Positions 58,883 to 64,000 of a stretch of 64,000 nt of DNA are shown here, one piece after another. The DNA comes from Achromobacter animicus (GTDB lineage: Bacteria; Pseudomonadota; Gammaproteobacteria; Burkholderiales; Burkholderiaceae_B). Where the stretch lies: positions 205,165 to 269,164 of the forward strand of contig NZ_CADIJM010000006.1 of the NCBI RefSeq assembly GCF_902859585.1, in the 5' to 3' direction. Both the position numbers and the translations under genes were made by a program. Position 1 is the stretch's first letter; the number at the start of each line of letters is the position of its first letter. The notes beneath the pieces are model-generated. The model saw only the letters and a program-made list of their open reading frames with translations. It had not been told where the DNA came from and made no database searches.

Positions 58883-58917
58883 TTTATAAAGATTCTTAGG
58901 TATTTCCTAGAGATACT
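58883..58917 (-). promoter_or_regulatory. IclR promoter with overlapping palindrome
   Basis: On the minus strand TATAAA (58888-58883) is a good -10 element. The -35 region is covered by GGTATTTCCTAGAGATACT (plus strand 58899-58917), which has the same GGTAT-N9-ATAC layout and shares 12 of 19 bases with the site at 44967-44985. Confidence 0.6.
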
Positions 58918-59010
58918 TATGTGCTCGCAACCCGGCAACGGTTTCCTGAACGCAGGACCCGTGGGCTTGACATAGAATGGCCGCACCCCAGCGGTCATTT
59001 CGAGGTATCT

Positions 59011-59595
59011 ATGTCGGTCGCATCCGATATCAAACTACGCCCGCTCGAACGCGGCGACCTGCACTTTGTGCACAAGATCAACAATAACGACGTCATCATG
59101 CGCTACTGGTTCGAAGAGCCTTACGAGGCCTATGACGAACTCGTGGCTCTGTACGACCGCCACCTGCATGACCAGAACGAGCGGCGTTTCATCATCGAGC
59201 ACGACACCGGGCAGCCGGCCGGGCTGGTCGAACTGGTCGAGATCGACTACATCCACCGCCGCGCCGAATTCCAGATCATCATCGCGCCCAGCTACCAGGG
59301 CCGCGGCTACGCCAAGGCCGCCACGCGCATTGCGGTGGGCTACGCGTTCCGCGTGCTGAACCTGCACAAGGTGTATCTGGTGGTGGACAAGGACAATACC
59401 GCTGCCGTCCACGTGTACGAGCGCTGCGGCTTCCAGATCGAAGGCCTGCTCAAGGAAGAGTTCTTTTCCAACGGCGCGTACCGCGATGCCTATCGGATGG
59501 CGCTGTTGCAGCACGACCATCTGCGCGACGTGGGACCGGGCGCGCCGGATGCGCCCGTGCTGCGGGACTGGCCGCAGGAAGACCAGGCGGGCTGA
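59011..59595 (+). CDS. SpeG-like GNAT acetyltransferase (polyamine N-acetyltransferase)
   Basis: A 194-residue GNAT protein closely resembling Spe[61 protein letters not shown] and the acetyl-CoA motif [17 protein letters not shown]. It acetylates spermidine/spermine or other amines. ATG at 59011 with GAGG upstream is chosen; the open frame to 58921 is not supported. It diverges from the IclR gene but shares no obvious pathway with it. Confidence 0.88.
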   Translation: MSVASDIKLRPLERGDLHFVHKINNNDVIMRYWFEEPYEAYDELVALYDRHLHDQNERRFIIEHDTGQPAGLVELVEIDYIHRRAEFQIIIAPSYQGRGYAKAATRIAVGYAFRVLNLHKVYLVVDKDNTAAVHVYERCGFQIEGLLKEEFFSNGAYRDAYRMALLQHDHLRDVGPGAPDAPVLRDWPQEDQAG

Positions 59596-59703
59596 CGCCG
59601 CCTGCAAAGGCGAAGGCCGCGGCATCATGCGCCGCGGCCTTCGCCGAACGAAACCTGAACCATCGCGCCGCCCCGCGCTTCATGCGCGAGGCGGCGTTTT
59701 ACA

Positions 59704-60021
59704 TCAGGGCTTGAAGAATGCCGTCGGCGTCATCAGGCGGTTTTCCTGGCTGATCAGGTAGCCGGCCTCGGCGCTTTTGGTCAGATAGGTCGCCCAGGCC
59801 GGATCCTTCTGCAGCGCCTGGCGCTTGGCTTCGCGGTCGGCGGCGCTGTCATAGACCCAGATGTGCATGTAGGTGTTGACGTTGCCCGTCTCGGTCTGCA
59901 TGTAGGCGAGCGGCTTGCCCAGATGGCGGCTCTGCACCTCGTAGCCGTGTTCGGCATACAGCGCCAGGTGCTTCTTGATGGTGCCGGCGCGGCAGGTGTA
60001 GGTACGTACGTCGTAAAGCAT
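59704..60021 (-). CDS. NIPSNAP-family protein
   Basis: A 105-residue dimeric ferredoxin-like fold: LYDVRTYTCRAGTIKKHLAL, YGYEVQSRHLGKPLAYMQTE and YMHIWVYDSAADREAKRQAL are diagnostic of NIPSNAP/DUF1330-like barrels found in many catabolic operons. ATG at 60021 has AAGGA eight bases upstream. Function is unknown; it is the last gene of the operon TPP enzyme - Bug protein - NIPSNAP. Confidence 0.87.
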   Translation of the reverse strand: MLYDVRTYTCRAGTIKKHLALYAEHGYEVQSRHLGKPLAYMQTETGNVNTYMHIWVYDSAADREAKRQALQKDPAWATYLTKSAEAGYLISQENRLMTPTAFFKP

Positions 60022-60055
60022 GATGAATCCTTGATGGCGGTTGCAAAAACGGGTG

Positions 60056-61042
60056 TCAGTCGGCGGTGGCGCCGGACTGCTTGACCAGCACGCTCCAGCG
60101 TTCCACTTCCGTGTTGACGTATTTCTGGAAGGCGGTGTGACCATCGCCCACCGGGTCGGCGCCCAGGCCCTTGAGCTTGTCCTGCACCGCCGGGTCGGCG
60201 ATGCCGTCCGTGATGGCCTTGGACAGTTTTTCCACCACGGGCGCGGGCGTGGCGGCCGGTACGAACAGGCCAAACCACGAACGCGCGTTCATGGCCGTGT
60301 AGGCTGTCTCGGAAAACGCGGGCACGTTGGGCAGGGCGGCGTGGCGCTGCGTGCCGGTAACGGCGATGGGGGTGAGGCGGCCTGCCTGCACCTGCGACAG
60401 CACCTCGGGCAGGTTGGCGAACATGATCTGGACCTGTCCGCCCATGAGGTCGTTGAGCGCCTGCGCGCCGCCCTTGTACGGCACGTGCGTCATCTGCGCG
60501 CCGGCCAGCGAATTGAATTGCGCGCCCGCCAGGTGCGAGGCCGTGCCGGTGCCGCCGGACGCGTAGTTCACGCGGTTGCCGTTGGCCTTGGCGTAGTCGG
60601 CCAGTTCCTGCGGCGTCTTGGCCGGCACGGACGGGTTCACCACCAGCACCAGCGGCACCGAGGCCAGGTTCGACAGGCCGGCGAAGTCGCGCGTCAGGTT
60701 GTAGTCCAGCTTGTGATAGAGCGAGGCGTTAATGGCGTGGCTGGACGTGGCCATCAGCAGCGTGTAGCCGTCGGCCTCGGAACGGGCCGCCATGACGGCG
60801 CCGATGTTGCCGTTGGCGCCGGCCTTGTTTTCCACCACGACGGGCTGGCCCAGCCGGGTGGACATGGACTGCGCCACGGTGCGGGCGATGACGTCGGTGG
60901 CGCCGCCTGCGGCGAACGGCACGATGATGCGCAGGGGGCGCTCGGGGAAATCAGCCGCGGCAGCCGTTGCGGCCGCGCCCAGCGAGGCGGCGGTCATCAG
61001 GAAGGCGGCCGCCAGGCGGCGCGGGGTCAGGGTTGTGGTCAT
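60056..61042 (-). CDS. Bug/TctC-family substrate-binding protein
   Basis: A 328-residue periplasmic protein with signal peptide (LAAAFLMTAASLGAAATAAA) and the Bug signature FPERPLRIIVPFAAGGATDVIA, then VVENKAGANGNIGAV and VNYASGGTGTASHLAG. It binds a small carboxylate or amide. It is encoded between the TPP-dependent enzyme (49 bases upstream) and the NIPSNAP gene (34 bases downstream), so the ligand is probably the substrate of that enzyme. No TctA/TctB genes are present. Confidence 0.93.
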   Translation of the reverse strand: MTTTLTPRRLAAAFLMTAASLGAAATAAAADFPERPLRIIVPFAAGGATDVIARTVAQSMSTRLGQPVVVENKAGANGNIGAVMAARSEADGYTLLMATSSHAINASLYHKLDYNLTRDFAGLSNLASVPLVLVVNPSVPAKTPQELADYAKANGNRVNYASGGTGTASHLAGAQFNSLAGAQMTHVPYKGGAQALNDLMGGQVQIMFANLPEVLSQVQAGRLTPIAVTGTQRHAALPNVPAFSETAYTAMNARSWFGLFVPAATPAPVVEKLSKAITDGIADPAVQDKLKGLGADPVGDGHTAFQKYVNTEVERWSVLVKQSGATAD

Positions 61043-61091
61043 GTCTCTCTCCAGTGTTGGATTTTTTTATGTAAACGCCGCGCCTGATCTG

Positions 61092-62777
61092 TCAGGCGCC
61101 GGCGGTGCGCGCCTTTTCGCGCAGGCTCGTCAATGTGGCCCGGGGCGTGATCACCTCGGGGTCCAGACTGAGTTCGATCAGATAGGGGGAACCGCTGTCC
61201 AGCGCCCGCGCCAACGCGGGGCCGAACGCTTCATGGGTGTCCACGCGTTCGGCCGTCACGCCGAACGATTGGGCGTAGGCCACGAAGTCCGGGTTGCACA
61301 GGTCCGTGCCGATGGTGCGGCCGGGGTAGTGCACCTCCTGGTGCATGCGGATCGTGCCGTACATGCCGTTGTTGAACACGATGAAGACGATGCCCAGCTG
61401 GTGCTGCTTCACGGTGGCCAGTTCCTGCGAGGTCATCAGGAAGCAGCCGTCGCCCGCCAGGCAGATCACCTGGCGATCAGGATGGCGCAGCTTGGCCGCG
61501 ATGGCCGCGGGCACGCCGTAACCCATGGCGCCGCTGGTGGGCGCCAATTGCGTGCGCGGTTGGCTGAAGCGGTAGTAGCGATGCGCCCAGGCGCTGTAAT
61601 TGCCCGCGCCGTTGGTCAGAATGGCGCTCGGGTCGAGCTGGTCGCGCAGCGTGGCAATGACGCGCGCTGGGTCCATCTCTCCGCGCGCGGCGGGCAGCTC
61701 GGTGTAGCGCAGGTAGTTGCCGCGCAGCGTCTGCGTCCAGTCGCGCCACGGGGTCGCATCCACGGGCGTCAGTTCCGCCGCCGACGCCGCAAAGGCGTCC
61801 ATGCCGGACTGGATCTTCAGCGCGGGTTGATACACGCGGCCCAGCTCTTCGGCGCTGGCCAGCACGTGGATCAGCGTCTGGCTGGGCACCGGCGATTGCA
61901 GCAGGGTATAGCCGCCCGTCACCATCTCGCCCAGCCGCGCGCCCACGGCCAGGATGACGTCGGCCTGGCGCACGGCCTCGGCTAGTTCCGGGTTTACGCC
62001 GATGCCGACTTCGCCGACGTACTGCGCGTGGTGGTTGTCGAACAGGTCCTGGCGGCGGAACGAGCACGCGACCGGCAGGCCGTTCAGTTCGGCAAAGCGG
62101 GTCAGGCTTGCCAGCCCCGCGTCCGTCCAGCCGGAACCGCCGGCGATCAGCAGGGGACGCTGCGCGTTGGCAAGCAGCGTGCGCATGCCGGCCAGCGCGT
62201 CGGGCGCCGGGTAGGCCTGCGGCACCTGGATCGCGCCGCAGGACAGGGCCGGGGCCACGTCCGTCAGCATGTCCTCGGGCAGCGCCAGCACCACGGGGCC
62301 GGGGCGGCCGGACGTGGCGACGGAAAAGGCGCGGTTCAGGTATTCGGTGACGCGCGCGGCGCTGTCGATCTGCGCCACCCACTTCGTGAACTGGCCGAAC
62401 ATGCGGCGGTAGTCGATTTCCTGGAAGGCCTCGCGCTCGACCATGTCGTTGCCGACCTGGCCCACCAGCACGATCATCGGGGTGGAATCCTGGAACGCGG
62501 TCTGCACGCCGATGCTGGCATTGGTGGCGCCTGGGCCGCGCGTCACCATGCAGATGCCGGGCCGGCCGGTCAGCTTGCCGTGCGCTTCGGCCATGAATGC
62601 CGCCGCGCCTTCGTGCCGGCAGGACACCAGGCGGATCTGCTCGCGGTGCGCATACAGCGCGTCCAGGACGTCCAAATAGCTCTCGCCGGGCACGCCGAAT
62701 ACGGTGTCCACGCCGTGTTCCAGCAAGGCTCGCACCACATGCTGGCCGCCCGTCATCAATGTCGAAGTGTCATTCAT
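61092..62777 (-). CDS. Thiamine-pyrophosphate-dependent enzyme, acetolactate synthase-like
   Basis: A 561-residue three-domain TPP enzyme. The N-terminal PYR domain has the catalytic glutamate in VSCRHEGAAAFMAEA near residue 55 and TRGPGATN; the central domain follows; the C-terminal PP domain has GDGCFLMTSQELATVKQHQL with the GDG...NN motif IVFNNGMYGTI near residue 455. It is of the ALS/glyoxylate carboligase/oxalyl-CoA-decarboxylase type and works on a 2-oxoacid. It is the first gene of the operon with the Bug and NIPSNAP genes and lies downstream of the AraC regulator. Confidence 0.9.
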   Translation of the reverse strand: MNDTSTLMTGGQHVVRALLEHGVDTVFGVPGESYLDVLDALYAHREQIRLVSCRHEGAAAFMAEAHGKLTGRPGICMVTRGPGATNASIGVQTAFQDSTPMIVLVGQVGNDMVEREAFQEIDYRRMFGQFTKWVAQIDSAARVTEYLNRAFSVATSGRPGPVVLALPEDMLTDVAPALSCGAIQVPQAYPAPDALAGMRTLLANAQRPLLIAGGSGWTDAGLASLTRFAELNGLPVACSFRRQDLFDNHHAQYVGEVGIGVNPELAEAVRQADVILAVGARLGEMVTGGYTLLQSPVPSQTLIHVLASAEELGRVYQPALKIQSGMDAFAASAAELTPVDATPWRDWTQTLRGNYLRYTELPAARGEMDPARVIATLRDQLDPSAILTNGAGNYSAWAHRYYRFSQPRTQLAPTSGAMGYGVPAAIAAKLRHPDRQVICLAGDGCFLMTSQELATVKQHQLGIVFIVFNNGMYGTIRMHQEVHYPGRTIGTDLCNPDFVAYAQSFGVTAERVDTHEAFGPALARALDSGSPYLIELSLDPEVITPRATLTSLREKARTAGA

Positions 62778-62899
62778 CGCAGTTTCAATCTGGCCGCAGC
62801 GCGGCGGGTTGAGTCCGGATGAACTTTACGCAGCCCGGGTCAGGGCGCGTTAGGACAGATCAGAGCTTGTTTTGCACTTTTTTGCGGGGCGGGCGACGC
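62778..62899. promoter_or_regulatory. Upstream region of the TPP-enzyme operon
   Basis: A short region with some AT content (CAGATCAGAGCTTGTTTTGCACTTTTTTGCG) between the TPP enzyme start and the tandem repeat. It may hold the operon promoter; no defined operator is visible. Confidence 0.35.
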
Positions 62900-62979
62900 G
62901 GCCGCCATTCGGTATGGCCGTCATCCGACGGGGCCGTCATTCATTACGGCCGCCATCCGACGGGGCCGTCATTCGATGG
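62900..62979. repeat. 16-bp tandem repeat entering the AraC 3' end
   Basis: Five 16-bp units (consensus GGCCGTCATCCGACGG) start at 62900, 62916, 62932, 62948 and 62964. Alternate units are more alike, suggesting a 32-bp higher-order unit. The last unit includes the stop codon of the AraC gene (62969-62971). Confidence 0.9.
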
Positions 62980-63868
62980 GGCGGTAGTACTTCTTGCGGA
63001 AGTCGCCCGGGGTGCAGCCCGTGTGCTTCTTGAAAAAGCGCGTGAAGTAAGCCGGGTCCTCGATGTTCAGCTGGAATCCGATCTCGGCGATGCTCAAGTC
63101 CGTGTTGCACAGCAGCCGCTTGGCCTCCAGCGCAATGCGCTCCTGCACGAGCTGGCTGGCGGTGCGCCCCACGCTGCGCTTGACCGCGTCGTTGAGCTGG
63201 CGCTCGCTGACGCACAGGGCGTCGGCGTACTGGCGGATGGCCGAGAAGTCCAGGTAATGCTCTTCGATCAGCATGGTGAAGCGCTTTGCCAGCGAATAAC
63301 TGGGACCGGCGGCGGTCTCGCGTTCGTCGGCCGGATACAGGCGGCGAAGCTGTGTCAGGAGGATCAGCAGGTACGAGCGCACCACGTCAAACCGGCCCGT
63401 CTGCCGGTCGCGCGTTTCGCGTTCGATCTCGGCCAGCAGCGGCAGCATGGCGTCGTGCTGCTCGCGGGTCAGGTAGATCACGGGCGGGCCGCCCGCCAGG
63501 TGAAAGAACGGAAATTTTGCGATGTCGTCCGCGCGCGGGAACATCTGTGCGAAGAATTCGGTGCTGATGTTCATGACGTAGCCGCTGGGTTTCACCGACG
63601 ACGTCCACGCGTGAATCTGGCCCGGGGACAGGAAGAAGACCGAGTGGTCGCGCACCGCGTGCTGCTCGAAGTCGAGCAGGTGGGTGCCCTGCGCCTCGGT
63701 CATCCACAGCAGATGGTAATAGCGGTGCCGGTGCAGGAAGCCGCGCGGAATGTCGTCGTGATCCTGCAGGCGCACGAGGTCGAAATAGAAGGATCCCTCT
63801 CCCGAGAAATCCGATGATTCAAAGGTGGGAAACGTTTCCGGGATGGGCGAATGCGAACCTGCGGACAA
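62969..63868 (-). CDS. AraC-family transcriptional regulator
   Basis: A 299-residue regulator with an N-terminal cupin-like sensing domain (FLHRHRYYHLLWMTEAQGTH, VFFLSPGQIHAW) and both AraC helix-turn-helices: YADALCVSERQLNDAVKRSV near residue 215 and IAEIGFQLNIEDPAYFTRFF near 262, ending CTPGDFRKKYYRPIE. It reads in the same direction as, and lies just upstream of, the TPP-enzyme/Bug/NIPSNAP operon, its likely target. ATG at 63868 has GGAG upstream. Its stop codon is inside a 16-bp tandem repeat. Confidence 0.92.
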   Translation of the reverse strand: MSAGSHSPIPETFPTFESSDFSGEGSFYFDLVRLQDHDDIPRGFLHRHRYYHLLWMTEAQGTHLLDFEQHAVRDHSVFFLSPGQIHAWTSSVKPSGYVMNISTEFFAQMFPRADDIAKFPFFHLAGGPPVIYLTREQHDAMLPLLAEIERETRDRQTGRFDVVRSYLLILLTQLRRLYPADERETAAGPSYSLAKRFTMLIEEHYLDFSAIRQYADALCVSERQLNDAVKRSVGRTASQLVQERIALEAKRLLCNTDLSIAEIGFQLNIEDPAYFTRFFKKHTGCTPGDFRKKYYRPIE

Positions 63869-64000
63869 GCGGGAGTCTCCTTGATGGCGCGCGGGGCGGC
63901 TCTGTTTTTCGCCATCATACGGGCAATCGCGGCGGAGGCTGCGGCGCGGCGGTGCCAGTTCGGCGCCGCCCGCCGCAGCCAGCGCGTTGGCCGGCCTCGG
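63869..64000. other. Window end, nothing assigned
   Basis: The last 132 bases are GC-rich and may include the start of the next gene, but no start codon with a ribosome-binding site or recognisable protein sequence can be supported. Confidence 0.4.

Overview
The window is high-GC DNA from a Gram-negative betaproteobacterium. The many periplasmic solute-binding proteins (two Bug/TctC types, a LIV type, a NitT/TauT type and two peptide types), the dense LysR/GntR/AraC/IclR regulators and the general gene style point to Alcaligenaceae (Achromobacter or Bordetella-like). This is inferred from gene content, not from a marker gene. I see no phage, no transposase and no CRISPR array; one tRNA is present.

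Layout. 1-2.1 kb: the 3' end of a LysR regulator converging on a GntP-type permease. 2.1-3.8 kb: a NUDIX hydrolase and an unrecognised four-helix membrane protein. 3.9-10.6 kb: a small-molecule catabolism locus with two divergent arms (cyclase-family hydrolase, AMP-dependent ligase, GntR and LIV-type binding protein on one side; Bug protein and SDR on the other) around a palindromic operator. 10.6-11.4 kb: a non-coding block of inverted and tandem repeats abutting a C-terminally shortened GlxA-type regulator that is divergent from a DJ-1/PfpI protein. 13.2-14.7 kb: an Lrp/LysE pair, a 36-bp tandem array and a strong terminator. 14.7-21.8 kb: an ABC exporter with its own promoter and a candidate leader peptide, a 1202-residue exporter made of two fused half-transporters, and a divergent LysR.

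21.8-30.1 kb: a NitT/TauT-type ABC importer faces an operon of FAD amine/amino-acid oxidase, HutD-like protein and both ETF subunits, followed by LysR and N-formylglutamate deformylase. 30.3-34.7 kb: a MarC-family protein, small ORFs, a bacterial-luciferase-like monooxygenase, then a TPP riboswitch in front of a sodium:solute symporter, which is therefore a candidate thiamine or thiamine-precursor transporter. 34.7-36.6 kb: an AbiE-type toxin-antitoxin locus with intact-looking operators but a frame problem in each gene. 36.6-42.4 kb: a phosphoesterase, tRNA-Ala(CGC), exonuclease III, a 73-residue protein, SDR, FCD-type GntR and aldehyde dehydrogenase. 42.5 kb: riboflavin synthase.

43.3-58.8 kb is the most coherent island. 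An M81 peptidase diverges from amidase, peptide-type binding protein, two permeases, a fused double ATPase, hydroxyacid dehydrogenase, esterase, PaiB-like protein, class II aldolase, class V aminotransferase and a second, paralogous binding protein, and it ends against a convergent IclR regulator. Similar GGTAT-N9-ATAC palindromes lie in the M81/amidase intergenic region and over the IclR promoter, suggesting one regulon. It looks like a dedicated uptake-and-degradation system for an amide or peptide-like compound that I cannot identify. 59-64 kb: a SpeG-like acetyltransferase, then a NIPSNAP / Bug / TPP-enzyme operon with its AraC regulator.

A recurring theme is short tandem repeats (12, 15, 16, 26 and 36 bp) at gene ends and junctions, several of them running into reading frames.
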